Assembly (NCBI RefSeq): GCF_019511605.1
Contig: NZ_JAEUAV010000024.1
Location: 1 to 64,000, forward strand
Direction: 5' to 3'
From: Paraburkholderia phenoliruptrix
Lineage (GTDB): Bacteria; Pseudomonadota; Gammaproteobacteria; Burkholderiales; Burkholderiaceae
DNA length: 64,000 nt
Shown here in pieces: positions 47,852-57,718 of this stretch. Position 1 is the first letter of the stretch. Each line of letters starts with the position of its first letter. Below the pieces are notes generated by a model that was not told the origin of the DNA, made no database searches, and saw only the letters and a program-made list of their open reading frames with translations. Both the position numbers and the translations under genes were made by a program.

Positions 47852-49311
47852 GCGGACTCCGGGCGCGGTTGCGAAGCGGCGCTGCCGCCTGCGGACGGTG
47901 CGCCGGTCGGCGCCGGATGGTGCGCCGCCTCTCGTGGTGCGTTTGCGGAAGTGTTGGGTGATGCGTTGGACGGGGCGTTGGATGGGGCGTTGGACGATGC
48001 GTTCGGCGAGACCTTCTGTGATGCTTTCAGGCCGCGTTTGAGGTCGTCGATGAGATCGTCGGGATCCTCCAGGCCGATGGACAACCGGATCGTGCCTTCC
48101 GCGATGCCTGCCGCGGCGAGCGCGGCGGCGTCCATGCGGAAGTGCGTGGTGGAAGCCGGATGGATCACCAGCGAGCGTGCGTCGCCGACATTGGCCAGAT
48201 GCGAGAACAGCGACAGCGCTTCGATGAAGCGGCGGCCGGCCGCGCGGTCGCCGCGCAGATTGAAGCTGAACACGGCGCCCGCGCCGCGCGGCAGAAGACG
48301 TTGGGCGAGCGCGTGATCGGGATGCGTCGGTAGTTCCGGATACGCGACGGCTTCCACCGCCGCATGGCCGGCGAGAAACTCGACGACCCGGCGCGTGTTG
48401 GCGACGTGGCGCTCCATCCGCAAAGGCAGGGTTTCGATGCCTTGCAGAAGCTGCCATGCGGCTTGCGGGTGCAGGCAGGCGCCGAAGTCGCGCAAGCCTT
48501 CGCGGCGGGCGCGCAGCAGGAACGGCGCCACCGTGCTTTCCTCGCTGAACACCATGCCGTGAAAGCCGGCATAAGGCTCGGTGAATTCGGGAAAGCGTCC
48601 GGAGGCGTCGAAGTCGAACGTGCCGCCGTCCACCAGCACGCCGCCGATCGTCGTGCCGTGGCCGCCCAGAAACTTGGTGGCCGAGTGATAGACGAAGTCC
48701 GCGCCGTGCTCGAACGGCTTGAGCAGGTACGGCGTGGTGAAGGTGGAGTCGACCAGAAGCGGCACGCGGTGCTCGTGAGCGATCTGCGCGACGGTGGCAA
48801 TGTCGAGCACGTCGAGGCCGGGATTGCCGAGCGTTTCGCCGAACAGCAGCCGGGTGTTCGGGCGCAGCGCGGCGCGCCATCCGTCGATATCGCCGGGTTT
48901 GACGAAGGTCGTTTCGATGCCGAAGCGGCGCAAGGTGTAATGCAGCAGATTGTGCGAGCCGCCGTACAGCGCGCTCGACGCGACGATGTGCGAGCCCGCG
49001 CCCATCAGCGTGACGATCGCCAGATGCAAGGCGGCCTGGCCGCTTGCCGTGCCGATCGCGCCCGCGCCGTTTTCGAGCGCCGCGACGCGTTCCTCGAACA
49101 CGGCAACGGTCGGATTCGAGATGCGGGAGTAGACGTGCCCCGCGCGCTCCATGTTGAAAAGCGCGGCGGCGTGGTCGGCGTCGCGAAACGAGAACGACGT
49201 GGTCTGGTAAATCGGCGTGGCGCGCGCGCCGGTGGCGGGGTCGGGTGCGGCGCCGGCGTGCAGCGCAAGCGTGTCGAAACGGTTGGCGGACATGCGGGTC
49301 GGCAAGGCCAC
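47848..49311 (-). CDS. metY: O-acetylhomoserine sulfhydrylase-like Cys/Met PLP enzyme
   Basis: PLP enzyme of the Cys/Met metabolism family, 487 residues. The core begins with RFDTLALHAGAAPDPATGA, and the PLP lysine lies in YHSATKFLGGHGT. It would make homocysteine from O-acetylhomoserine and sulfide. A GTG at 49311 has a GAGG site six bases upstream; an ATG at 49293, nearer the conserved start, is an alternative. The last 55 residues are a Ser/Asn/Ala/Pro tail coded by a 12-bp repeat, beyond the normal family end. Confidence 0.9.
   Translation of the reverse strand: MALPTRMSANRFDTLALHAGAAPDPATGARATPIYQTTSFSFRDADHAAALFNMERAGHVYSRISNPTVAVFEERVAALENGAGAIGTASGQAALHLAIVTLMGAGSHIVASSALYGGSHNLLHYTLRRFGIETTFVKPGDIDGWRAALRPNTRLLFGETLGNPGLDVLDIATVAQIAHEHRVPLLVDSTFTTPYLLKPFEHGADFVYHSATKFLGGHGTTIGGVLVDGGTFDFDASGRFPEFTEPYAGFHGMVFSEESTVAPFLLRARREGLRDFGACLHPQAAWQLLQGIETLPLRMERHVANTRRVVEFLAGHAAVEAVAYPELPTHPDHALAQRLLPRGAGAVFSFNLRGDRAAGRRFIEALSLFSHLANVGDARSLVIHPASTTHFRMDAAALAAAGIAEGTIRLSIGLEDPDDLIDDLKRGLKASQKVSPNASSNAPSNAPSNASPNTSANAPREAAHHPAPTGAPSAGGSAASQPRPESA
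47939..48010 (-). repeat. 12-bp degenerate tandem repeat in 3' end of metY
   Basis: Six 12-bp units; the central ones (gcgttggacggg, gcgttggatggg, gcgttggacgat) differ by only one to three bases. They encode repeated Asn-Ala-Pro-Ser units. Confidence 0.85.
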
Positions 49312-49534
49312 GGACAGCCTCGCGAAAGGTCAAGGTGGCGGCCATCGTATCACCGGCATCGCACGCATCAAGCGCGGTTTTCCCGATGCGAAGGGTGTGG
49401 CGCAAGCCCGTTCGATCGCGGCGCAAGCCCGCCGCGCCTTTATGGGCGGGCCGCTTTCCTTTTATGGGCCTTTCCGCTAGGATCGAAAGTCATTGATGTA
49501 TTACATGCCTGGCGGGTATTTTGGGAGACAGATT

Positions 49535-49993
49535 ATGCGAGTCAGCGACATTCTTAAAGTCAAAGGCAACACCCTTTTCACGGTTACGCCGGATACCCCG
49601 CTGCACGACGCGGTCAACACCATGGCCGAGCACGACATCGGCTCGCTGGTGGTCATGGAGTACGGCGACCTGGTCGGTATGCTGACATTCCGCGAGATTA
49701 TTCTCACGCTCAAGGAAAATGGCGGAAGCGTGGGCACGTCCACCATTCGCAAGGTCATGGACGATCATCCGCTCACCTGCACGCCCGAAACGGACGTCAA
49801 CGAAGTACGCCGCATGATGCTCGAGCACCACGTGCGTTATCTACCGGTGCTGGAAAGCCGCACGCTGATGGGCGTGATTTCGTTCTATGACGTGGCGAAG
49901 GCGGTGGTCGAAGAGCAGGGTTTCGAAAATCGCATGCTGAAGGCGTACATTCGCGACTGGCCGGAAGAGCAGGGGCAGCAGCCGGCGCGTTGA
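49535..49993 (+). CDS. CBS-domain protein
   Basis: Soluble protein of 152 residues made of two CBS motifs (about 1-65 and 75-135), which together form one Bateman module for an adenosyl ligand. Landmarks are LHDAVNTMAEHDIGSLVV and VNEVRRMMLEHHVRYLPV. The start at 49535 follows a GGGAGA ribosome site; an in-frame start 14 codons upstream is rejected. No catalytic domain is attached, so it may regulate a partner. A terminator follows. Confidence 0.9.
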   Translation: MRVSDILKVKGNTLFTVTPDTPLHDAVNTMAEHDIGSLVVMEYGDLVGMLTFREIILTLKENGGSVGTSTIRKVMDDHPLTCTPETDVNEVRRMMLEHHVRYLPVLESRTLMGVISFYDVAKAVVEEQGFENRMLKAYIRDWPEEQGQQPAR

Positions 49994-50025
49994 TACGCGG
50001 CGGCTGAACCCGCCATTCAGTGAAG

Positions 50026-50052
50026 GCGTGCGCGAGAGCGCGCGCTTTTTTT
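50026..50052 (+). terminator. Intrinsic terminator after the CBS gene
   Basis: An 8-bp stem (GCGTGCGC / GCGCGCGC, one wobble pair) with a 4-base loop, followed by seven T residues. It lies 33 bp after the stop. Confidence 0.8.
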
Positions 50053-50131
50053 GTGTGCGCCGCCATCACACGGCGCGCGGCTTGCGGGGTGCTGCGCAGG
50101 CGCCCGCTTTCCGATCCGTCTCTCGCACGAC

Positions 50132-52096
50132 ATGAGTCACAGTCCGTTGCCTCCCACACCCCCTACGCGCGCGCTGTCCGCCGCCCGCCGCGCCGCGCGT
50201 CGGCACGGCGGCCACGAATCGCAGTTCAAGCTGCTTGGCGAGCGTCGTTTCGCGCCGTTTTTCTGGACCCAGTTCCTCGGCGCGATGAACGACAACGTGT
50301 TCAAGATCGGCTTTACGTCGCTCGTGACGTTCCAGGCCGCGCGCTTTTCTGGCGTCGATCCCAAAACCGCTGCGTTCCTTATTTCGGCCATCTTTATTCT
50401 TCCTTTCGTGCTGTTGTCGGCCACTTCCGGGCAGATCGCCGACAAATACGACAAGGCGATGCTCACGCGTCTCGTGAAGAGCTTCGAAATTGTCGTGATG
50501 CTGATCGGCGGCGCTGGTTTTCTGCTGCACAGCGCGCCGCTGCTGTATCTGTGCACGTTTCTGATGGGCGTGCATTCCACCGTGTTCGGGCCGGTCAAGT
50601 ACTCGTACCTGCCGCAGCATCTGTCGAACCAGGAACTCGTGGGCGGCAATGGCATGGTCGAGATGGGCACCTTCGTCGCGATTCTGGTGGGCACGATTGT
50701 CGGCGGCGCGAGCGCGGGGTTCGTCGAGCACGGCGCGCTGGTGCTCGCTTGCGCGTGCGTCGCGATTGCGCTTGCGGGGCGCATGGTGTCGGCCTTCGTG
50801 CCGCTCACGCCGGCGCCGCAGCCGGAGCTGCGCATCAACTGGAATCCGGTCAGCGAAACCTGGCGAAACCTCAAGCTCGCGCGCGAAAACCGCACGGTGT
50901 TTCTGAGCCTGCTCGGTATATCGTGGCTGTGGTTCGTGGGCGCGACGTTTCTGTCGTCGTTTTTCAGCTATGCGAAAGACGTGCTGTCCGCCGACCCCGA
51001 CGTGGTAACCGTGCTGCTGGGCACGTTCTCTGTCGGCATCGGCCTCGGCTCGCTGTTGTGCGAAAAGCTCTCGAAGCGGCGCATCGAAATTGGCCTCGTG
51101 CCGCTCGGTTCGATCGGCATGAGCGTGTTCGGCATCGACCTTTTTTTCGCGAGCCACGCGTTGCCGTCTGCGGGACACCTGCTGAGCGTCGGCGAGTTCC
51201 TCGCGCGGCCCATGCATTGGCGCGTGCTTGCCGATCTGTTCCTGCTCGCCATGTTCGGCGGCTTCTACAGCGTGCCGCTCTACTCGCTGATCCAGAGCCG
51301 CAGCCAGCCGAGCCACCGGGCGCGGATCATCGCCGCAAACAATATTCTGAATTCGCTGTTCATGATTGTTTCGTCGCTCATGGCGATCGGGCTGACGGCG
51401 GCGGGCTTCAGCATTCCGGCAATCTTTCTTGTGACCGCGCTGCTCAACATCGTGGTGGCAAGCTACATTTATTCGCTGGTGCCTGAGTTTTTGCTGCGCT
51501 TTATCGCATGGGTGCTCGTGCACACGTTCTACCGGATTCGGCTCGTTCATGCCGAGCGGATTCCGGAGGAAGGCGCGGCCGTTCTCGTGTGCAACCACGT
51601 GAGCTTCGTCGATGCGGTCGTGATCATGGCCGAAAGCCCGCGGCCGATCCGCTTTGTGATGGACCATCAGATATTCAAAACGCGCTTCGCGGGCTGGGTG
51701 TTTCGTCATGCGAAGGCCATTCCTATCGCTCCCGCGCATCAGGACGCGCAGTTGCTCGCACGCGCTTATGAGCGCTGCGCGCAGGCGCTCGCCGAGGGCG
51801 AACTGGTGTGCATCTTTCCGGAGGGCAAGCTCACGCGAACCGGCGACATGAATCCGTTCCGTCATGGCGTGATGGAGATCATTCGCCGCACGCCCGCGCC
51901 GGTCATTCCCATGGCGTTGCGTGGGTTGTGGGGCAGCGTGTTTTCACGCGCCGACGACGCGCGCTGGCCGCGGCCGGTGCGCAAGGGCGTGATGAGCAGG
52001 CTGACACTCGCGGTTGCCGAGCCGATAGAACCGGCGCTCGCCACGCCCGAGTTGCTGCAAAAAATCGTTACGGAATTGCGCGGGGCGCGCAAGTAG
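50132..52096 (+). CDS. MFS transporter fused to 1-acyl-glycerol-phosphate acyltransferase
   Basis: Two-domain membrane protein, 654 residues. Residues about 35-430 are a 12-segment MFS transporter like LplT (FFWTQFLGAMNDNVFKIGF near the start). Residues about 440-654 are a PlsC-type acyltransferase with the NHVSFVDAVVI block (His-x4-Asp) and FPEGKLTRTGDM. In relatives such fusions import lysophospholipids and re-acylate them. The ATG at 50132 is chosen because upstream codons are unconserved. The downstream aroC gene is separate, 121 bp away. Confidence 0.9.
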   Translation: MSHSPLPPTPPTRALSAARRAARRHGGHESQFKLLGERRFAPFFWTQFLGAMNDNVFKIGFTSLVTFQAARFSGVDPKTAAFLISAIFILPFVLLSATSGQIADKYDKAMLTRLVKSFEIVVMLIGGAGFLLHSAPLLYLCTFLMGVHSTVFGPVKYSYLPQHLSNQELVGGNGMVEMGTFVAILVGTIVGGASAGFVEHGALVLACACVAIALAGRMVSAFVPLTPAPQPELRINWNPVSETWRNLKLARENRTVFLSLLGISWLWFVGATFLSSFFSYAKDVLSADPDVVTVLLGTFSVGIGLGSLLCEKLSKRRIEIGLVPLGSIGMSVFGIDLFFASHALPSAGHLLSVGEFLARPMHWRVLADLFLLAMFGGFYSVPLYSLIQSRSQPSHRARIIAANNILNSLFMIVSSLMAIGLTAAGFSIPAIFLVTALLNIVVASYIYSLVPEFLLRFIAWVLVHTFYRIRLVHAERIPEEGAAVLVCNHVSFVDAVVIMAESPRPIRFVMDHQIFKTRFAGWVFRHAKAIPIAPAHQDAQLLARAYERCAQALAEGELVCIFPEGKLTRTGDMNPFRHGVMEIIRRTPAPVIPMALRGLWGSVFSRADDARWPRPVRKGVMSRLTLAVAEPIEPALATPELLQKIVTELRGARK

Positions 52097-52217
52097 GGCG
52101 GCCTATTCTGGACCTGTCCGGAGCCTGGCCTGAAGTCATAAGACGGTGCCGGGCGGCGCCTTGGGCGGCGAGGGGCTGGCATAATAGCGCTTTCCCCGCA
52201 TCCTTTGGACGACGCCC

Positions 52218-53318
52218 ATGTCCGGCAACACCCTCGGTACGCTTTTTACTGTCACGACCTTCGGCGAATCGCACGGCCCGGCTATCGGCTGCGTGATCGA
52301 CGGCTGCCCGCCGGGCATGGCGCTCGACGAAGCGGACATCCAGTTCGAACTGGACCGCCGCAAGCCCGGCACCTCGCGCCATGTCACGCAGCGTCAGGAA
52401 GAAGACAAGGTCGAGATTCTCTCGGGCGTATTCGAAGGCAAGACCACCGGCGCGCCGATTGCGCTTCTGATCCGCAATACGGACCAGCGCAGCAAGGACT
52501 ACGGCAATATTGCGGACACCTTCCGTCCGGGCCACGCCGACTACACCTACTGGCAAAAATACGGCATTCGTGACTATCGCGGCGGCGGGCGTTCGTCCGC
52601 GCGCCTGACTGCGCCGACGGTGGCCGCAGGGGCGGTCGCGAAGAAGTGGCTGCGCGAGAAGTTCGGCACGGAGGTGCGCGGCTACATGGCGGCCCTCGGC
52701 GAGATCGACGTGCCGTTCGTCGACTGGGCGCAGGTGCGCGAGAACCCGTTTTTCGTGCCGAATGCGGACATCGTGCCGCAGCTCGAAGCTTATATGGACG
52801 CGCTGCGCAAGGACGGCGACTCGATCGGCGCGCGCATCAACGTGGTGGCTTCGGGCGTGCCCGTGGGTCTTGGCGAGCCGCTGTTCGACCGGCTCGACGC
52901 AGACATCGCCCACGCGATGATGGGCATCAACGCGGTGAAGGGCGTGGAGATCGGTGCGGGTTTTGCCAGCGTCGCGCAGCGGGGCTCCGTGCATGGCGAC
53001 GAACTGACGCCGGAGGGTTTCGTCGGCAATCACGCGGGCGGGGTGCTGGGCGGCATTTCGACCGGTCAGGACATTACCGTGTCCATCGCGATCAAGCCGA
53101 CTTCGAGCATCCGCACGCCGCGCCGCTCGATCGACAAGGCGGGGCAACCCGTCGTTGTGGAAACGTTCGGCCGGCACGACCCGTGTGTCGGCATTCGCGC
53201 CACGCCGATCGCGGAGGCCATGCTCGCACTGGTGCTGATCGATCACGCGCTGCGCCACCGCGCGCAATGCGGCGACGTGTCGGTAAGCACACCGAAGATC
53301 GCGGCCAGCGCGCCGTAA
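52218..53318 (+). CDS. aroC: Chorismate synthase
   Basis: Last enzyme of the shikimate pathway, 366 residues, using reduced FMN to turn 5-enolpyruvylshikimate-3-phosphate into chorismate in the cytosol. The family signatures are present: [37 protein letters not shown] and [14 protein letters not shown] C-terminal region (here [18 protein letters not shown]). Length and start match bacterial AroC. It is followed after 49 bp by a TPR gene. Confidence 0.96.
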   Translation: MSGNTLGTLFTVTTFGESHGPAIGCVIDGCPPGMALDEADIQFELDRRKPGTSRHVTQRQEEDKVEILSGVFEGKTTGAPIALLIRNTDQRSKDYGNIADTFRPGHADYTYWQKYGIRDYRGGGRSSARLTAPTVAAGAVAKKWLREKFGTEVRGYMAALGEIDVPFVDWAQVRENPFFVPNADIVPQLEAYMDALRKDGDSIGARINVVASGVPVGLGEPLFDRLDADIAHAMMGINAVKGVEIGAGFASVAQRGSVHGDELTPEGFVGNHAGGVLGGISTGQDITVSIAIKPTSSIRTPRRSIDKAGQPVVVETFGRHDPCVGIRATPIAEAMLALVLIDHALRHRAQCGDVSVSTPKIAASAP

Positions 53319-53367
53319 CCAGAGGCCACTGGCCGTCTGAATCGCACTGCGCGAGCGGCGTTTTCGC

Positions 53368-54846
53368 ATGAGTCAACTTCTTCTCGAGCCGGCAGACGCT
53401 GTTCTGCCGGCGTTGCGCGCCCGCGCATCGGCACCGCACGCCACCGCGCAAGACTATCTCGCATTAGGCGAGGCGCTGTTGCAACACGCCGGCCCAGACA
53501 AGGCGTTGCGACGCGAAGCGCTCGTGGCGTTCGTGCGGGCCTACCGGGCCGATCCCGCCTGTCACCCGGCGCTGCTGCATACGATTGCACAAACCGCGTT
53601 CGTCGCGCGCGAGTGGGCGCTGGTCGAGGAGGCCACCGCGTTGCTGCTCGCGCTAAATGCCACGGACGCAAACGCGTTGGTCTGGCGTGCAGCCGCGGTG
53701 CAGCATCGCGACGACTTCGCTACCGCGGAGCAGTTGTTGCGCGACGCGGTGCGTGTGGTGCCGGGTAATCCGGTGGCGCTTCACAAGCTTGCGTTGTGCC
53801 TGAAGGAGCAAGGGCGCTTGGCGCAGGCCGAGGCGTTGCTGCGCGAGGTGCTCGTGTTGTCGCCGGATAATGCGCATGCGCTGTTCGACCTCTCCGAGCT
53901 TGAGATTCGCAGCGGACGTTTCGCCGAGGGCTGGGCGCGCTACGAGGCGCGTATGGCGTTTGCCGGCGGCGAGCTGAACAACGCGCAGAGCGCGCTCGCC
54001 GCGATTAGCGCTCCGTGGCAAGGCCAGTCGCTGGCGGGCAAGACGCTCGTCGTGTACGGCGAGCAAGGCAATGGCGATTGCCTGTGGGCGGTGCGCTTTC
54101 TGCCGTTGCTCGCAGAGCGCGCCCGGCGCGAGGGCGGCACGGTGATCTTCGGTCACGACGGACCATTGCGAGCGCTGTTCGAACGGACACTGCCCGCGGA
54201 CCTGCGGCTCGAAACCAGCCTCGAAACGCAGCCTGACTTTCATTGCGGGCTGATGAGCCTGCCGCTGCGCCTCGGCATCGTCGACCCGCATGGCTGGGGG
54301 GCGCCTTATCTGAGGGCGGACCCCACGCATGTGCAGATCTGGCAGCGGCGTGTGCAGGAATGCGTCGGCGCAATGCCCGGCAAGCGCAGCGTGGGCCTTG
54401 TGTGGAACGGCAATCCCGACCATATTCGCGACACGCGGCGCTCGGTGCCGGCCGAGCAACTCGAGCCCTTACTGGACGTGCCTCGCGTGACGTATTTCGC
54501 GCTTTCGCCGGGGCGCGGCGAGACTGTCGCGCAGTGGCGAGCGAAGGGGCTCGACGTGGTCGACCTCACTCACCACTTTCAATCTGGCTTCGACGATGTC
54601 GCCGCATTGCTCGCGAATCTCGATCTGACGGTCACGATAGACAGCGGGCCGGCCCATCTTGCGGGCGCTCTCGGCGTGCCGACCTGTTTGATGATCGACC
54701 ACGTGTCGGCATGGTTCTGGGGCAGCGAGGCGGCGGTTACGCCTTGGTACGATTCGATCGAACTGCTCAGGCAACCCGCAGTGGGCGCATGGGCGCCGGT
54801 GGTGGCGCGGGTACGCGCGCGCATCGAACGGCTGACGCGCGGCTGA
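53368..54846 (+). CDS. TPR protein with glycosyltransferase-like C-terminal domain
   Basis: Cytosolic protein of 492 residues. Residues about 25-200 are helical TPR repeats, with VVPGNPVALHKLALCLKEQG and LSPDNAHALFDLSELEIRSG as clear units, ending in the typical GWARYEARMAF. Residues about 210-490 resemble the GT9/GT41-like fold found in this family, with LWAVRFLPLLAERA and the late TIDSGPAHLAGALGVP. It may glycosylate proteins or be a degenerate relative. No acceptor protein is evident nearby. Confidence 0.85.
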   Translation: MSQLLLEPADAVLPALRARASAPHATAQDYLALGEALLQHAGPDKALRREALVAFVRAYRADPACHPALLHTIAQTAFVAREWALVEEATALLLALNATDANALVWRAAAVQHRDDFATAEQLLRDAVRVVPGNPVALHKLALCLKEQGRLAQAEALLREVLVLSPDNAHALFDLSELEIRSGRFAEGWARYEARMAFAGGELNNAQSALAAISAPWQGQSLAGKTLVVYGEQGNGDCLWAVRFLPLLAERARREGGTVIFGHDGPLRALFERTLPADLRLETSLETQPDFHCGLMSLPLRLGIVDPHGWGAPYLRADPTHVQIWQRRVQECVGAMPGKRSVGLVWNGNPDHIRDTRRSVPAEQLEPLLDVPRVTYFALSPGRGETVAQWRAKGLDVVDLTHHFQSGFDDVAALLANLDLTVTIDSGPAHLAGALGVPTCLMIDHVSAWFWGSEAAVTPWYDSIELLRQPAVGAWAPVVARVRARIERLTRG

Positions 54847-54850
54847 GGTT

Positions 54851-54951
54851 GCGTTCACGGCGTTCGCGGCGCGTTCGCAGCGTTCACCGCGTTCACCGCG
54901 TTCGCAGCGTTCACCGCGTTCGCGGCGTTCAGGGTGTTCAGGATGTTCGCA
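54851..54951. repeat. 9-bp tandem repeat, eleven units
   Basis: Eleven 9-bp units of the form gcgttcacc / gcgttcgca / gcgttcgcg fill most of the 142-bp gap between the TPR gene and the convergent ETF-QO gene. One 2-bp interruption lies at 54869-54870. It is non-coding: both neighbouring genes have already ended. Confidence 0.93.
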
Positions 54952-54988
54952 AGGCGGGCACGCCCGGCGTGCGCCGCGAAGCGGGACA

Positions 54989-56662
54989 TCACATGTTCGG
55001 ATAGTTCGGCCCGCCGCCGCCTTCGGGCGTAACCCATACGATGTTCTGCGTCGGGTCCTTGATGTCGCAGGTCTTGCAATGCACGCAATTCTGCGCGTTG
55101 ATCACGAGCCGCTCGCCGCCGTCGTCGTTCTTCACGAACTCGTACACCGCAGCCGGGCAGTAACGCGATTCCGGACCGGCATAGGTCTGCCAGTTCACGT
55201 TCACCGGCACCGTCGGATCCTTTAGCGTCAGATGCGCGGGCTGGTTTTCTTCGTGATTCGTGCTCGAGATGAACACCGAAGACAAGCGGTCGAACGTGAG
55301 CTTGCCATCGGGCTTCGGATACACGATCGGCTTGCACTGCGACGCAGGCTTGAGCATCTCGTGATCCCAATGCTGGTGATGCAGCGTCCACGGCACATTG
55401 CCGCCCAACAGCTTCTGCTCGATGCCCACCATGAGTGTGCCGAGGTACAGGCCCTTGCTCATCCACTGCTTGAAATTACGGGCCTTGTAGAGCTCCGTGT
55501 GCAGCCACGAGGTCTTGAAGCTTTCCGGGTACGCCGTGAGTTCGTCGCTCGTGCGGCCGGCCTGGACGGCTTCGAAGGCGGCTTCGGCGGCCAGCATGCC
55601 GGTCTTGATTGCAGCGTGTGAGCCCTTGATGCGCGACGCGTTCAGAAAGCCCGCGTCGTCGCCGACGAGCGCTCCGCCGGGAAATACCAGCTTCGGCAGC
55701 GACATCAGTCCGCCCGCGGTGATCGCGCGCGCGCCGTACGACACGCGTTTGCCGCCTTCAAGGAATTGGCGGATGGCCGGATGCGTCTTGTAGCGCTGGA
55801 ATTCCTCGAACGGCGACAGGTACGGATTCGAATAGCCGAGACCCACCACGAAACCCACCACCACCTGGTTGTTGTCCATGTGATAGAGGAACGAGCCGCC
55901 GTAGGTATCGGTCTCGAGCGGCCAGCCGGCCGTGTGCATGACGAGCCCCGGCTTGTGCCTCGCCGGGTCGATCTCCCACAGCTCCTTGATGCCGATGCCG
56001 TAGACCTGCGGATCCACGCCGTCGCGCAGACTGAACTTGTCGTTCAGTTGCCGGCCGAGATGCCCACGCGCGCCTTCGCAGAAAAGCGTGTACTTCGCGT
56101 GCAGTTCCATGCCGAGCTGGAAGTTTTCGGTGGGCTGGCCGTCCTTGCCGATGCCGAGGTTGCCGGTCGCAACGCCCTTGACCGAGCCGTCGTCGTTATA
56201 AAGAATTTCAGCAGCGGGGAATCCCGGGAAGATTTCGACGCCCAGCGCCTCGGCCTGCTGACCCAGCCAGCGCGTGACGTTCGCGAGGCTGATCACATAG
56301 TTGCCGTGGTTCTTGAAGTTGTCCGGCAGCGCCCAGTTCGGCACCGACTTCACGCCGTTTTCCGACAGGAAGAGAAAGCGGTCTTCGGTTACTTCCACGT
56401 CCAGAGGCGCGCCTTTTTCCTTCCAGTCGGGAATCAGTTCGGTGATGGCGCGCGGGTCCATGACCGCGCCGGAGAGGATGTGCGCCCCGATTTCCGAGCC
56501 TTTTTCCAGCACGCAGACGCCAAGCTCGACCCCCTTGTCGGCCGCCAACTGCTTCAGGCGGATTGCGGCAGCGAGACCAGCCGGGCCGCCGCCGACGATC
56601 ACGACGTCGTATTCCATCGACTCGCGCGGGCCATACTGCTCGATCAGACTTGCGGGGGTCAT
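54989..56662 (-). CDS. Electron transfer flavoprotein-ubiquinone oxidoreductase
   Basis: Membrane-associated enzyme passing electrons from ETF to ubiquinone, 557 residues. FAD binds at VVIVGGGPAGLAAAIRL near the N-terminus, and the C-terminal 4Fe-4S cluster is held by C526, C529 and C532 (NCVHCKTC) plus an upstream Cys near 500. Length matches the family. An AGGAG site lies five bases before the ATG. It links fatty acid and amino acid oxidation to respiration. The etfAB genes are not in this window. Confidence 0.95.
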   Translation of the reverse strand: MTPASLIEQYGPRESMEYDVVIVGGGPAGLAAAIRLKQLAADKGVELGVCVLEKGSEIGAHILSGAVMDPRAITELIPDWKEKGAPLDVEVTEDRFLFLSENGVKSVPNWALPDNFKNHGNYVISLANVTRWLGQQAEALGVEIFPGFPAAEILYNDDGSVKGVATGNLGIGKDGQPTENFQLGMELHAKYTLFCEGARGHLGRQLNDKFSLRDGVDPQVYGIGIKELWEIDPARHKPGLVMHTAGWPLETDTYGGSFLYHMDNNQVVVGFVVGLGYSNPYLSPFEEFQRYKTHPAIRQFLEGGKRVSYGARAITAGGLMSLPKLVFPGGALVGDDAGFLNASRIKGSHAAIKTGMLAAEAAFEAVQAGRTSDELTAYPESFKTSWLHTELYKARNFKQWMSKGLYLGTLMVGIEQKLLGGNVPWTLHHQHWDHEMLKPASQCKPIVYPKPDGKLTFDRLSSVFISSTNHEENQPAHLTLKDPTVPVNVNWQTYAGPESRYCPAAVYEFVKNDDGGERLVINAQNCVHCKTCDIKDPTQNIVWVTPEGGGGPNYPNM

Positions 56663-56850
56663 TGATGCTCCTCTTACCGTTAGAATGCTTTTTTCGGGAT
56701 CGTATTGTGGGCGATGGATTCCTGCACCGCAACCGGATCAGCAGAGATTAGCACGATCGTTCTATTTCTGTGATACGGTATTGACCCGAGCTTAACGCTC
56801 GGCCGCAACTGGCAACCGCATCCGTAACTACCACCGAACAAGGAACGACA

Positions 56851-57627
56851 ATGGGCCGTTCGATCAATCTGGAAGGCAAGGTCGCGCTGATAACCGGCGC
56901 CTCGAGCGGGTTGGGCAAGCGCTTTGCACAAGTGCTGTCGCAGGCAGGCGCCAAGGTCGTGCTCGCGAGCCGGCGCACCGAGCGGCTCAAGGAACTGCGC
57001 GCCGAGATCGAGGCGTCGGGCGGCGCGGCGCACGTCGTCTCGCTCGACGTGACCGACTATCAAAGCATCAAGGCCGCCGTCGCGCACGCGGAGACGGAGG
57101 CGGGCACCATCGACATTCTGGTGAACAACTCGGGCGTGTCCACCACGCAGAAGCTCTCGGAGGTCACGCCGGCCGACTTCGAATATGTGTTCGACACGAA
57201 TACGCGCGGCGCATTCTTCGTCGCGCAGGAAGTGGCCAAGCGCATGATCATGCGCGGCAACAATGCGCAAAAGCCGTCCTACCGCATCATCAATATTGCG
57301 TCCATGGCGGGGCTGCGGGTGCTGCCGCAAATCGGCCTGTATTCGATGAGCAAGGCGGCCGTGGTGCACATGACCAAGGCGATGGCGCTCGAATGGGGCA
57401 AGCACGGCATCAACGTAAATGCGATCTGTCCGGGCTATATCGACACGGAGATCAACCATCACCACTGGTCGACCGAGCAGGGGCAAAAGCTCGTGTCGAT
57501 GCTGCCGCGTCATCGCGTGGGCAAGCCGGACGACCTGGACGGGCTTCTGTTGCTGCTCGCGGCGGACGAATCGCAGTTCATCAACGGCTCGGTGATCGCC
57601 GCCGACGACGGCTTCGGCCTCGCGTAA
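56851..57627 (+). CDS. Short-chain dehydrogenase/reductase
   Basis: NAD(P)-dependent oxidoreductase of 258 residues. The cofactor motif TGASSGLG is at 15-22, NNSG follows at about 92, and the catalytic Tyr164 and Lys168 lie in YSMSK. The C-terminus ends in the typical INGSVIAADDGFGLA. It is 91 bp upstream of a thioesterase gene on the same strand; the pair may handle an acyl-CoA intermediate such as 3-hydroxyacyl-CoA. The substrate is unknown. Confidence 0.9.
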   Translation: MGRSINLEGKVALITGASSGLGKRFAQVLSQAGAKVVLASRRTERLKELRAEIEASGGAAHVVSLDVTDYQSIKAAVAHAETEAGTIDILVNNSGVSTTQKLSEVTPADFEYVFDTNTRGAFFVAQEVAKRMIMRGNNAQKPSYRIINIASMAGLRVLPQIGLYSMSKAAVVHMTKAMALEWGKHGINVNAICPGYIDTEINHHHWSTEQGQKLVSMLPRHRVGKPDDLDGLLLLLAADESQFINGSVIAADDGFGLA

Positions 57628-57718
57628 GCCTTCGCGCCTGGCCTCTTTGCCTCCTTGCCACTGTACGAAGGCCGAGGCGGGCTTCAATCACAGAAATAGC
57701 AGGAAAAGTAGAAGCACA

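Noticed and set aside
50066-51865. 599-codon open frame antisense to the MFS-acyltransferase gene
   Set aside because: No family features, Arg/His/Gln-rich composition, and complete overlap with a conserved membrane protein.
54851-54951. CRISPR-like array
   Set aside because: The 9-bp units are directly adjacent without spacers, and no cas genes are near; it is a simple tandem repeat.
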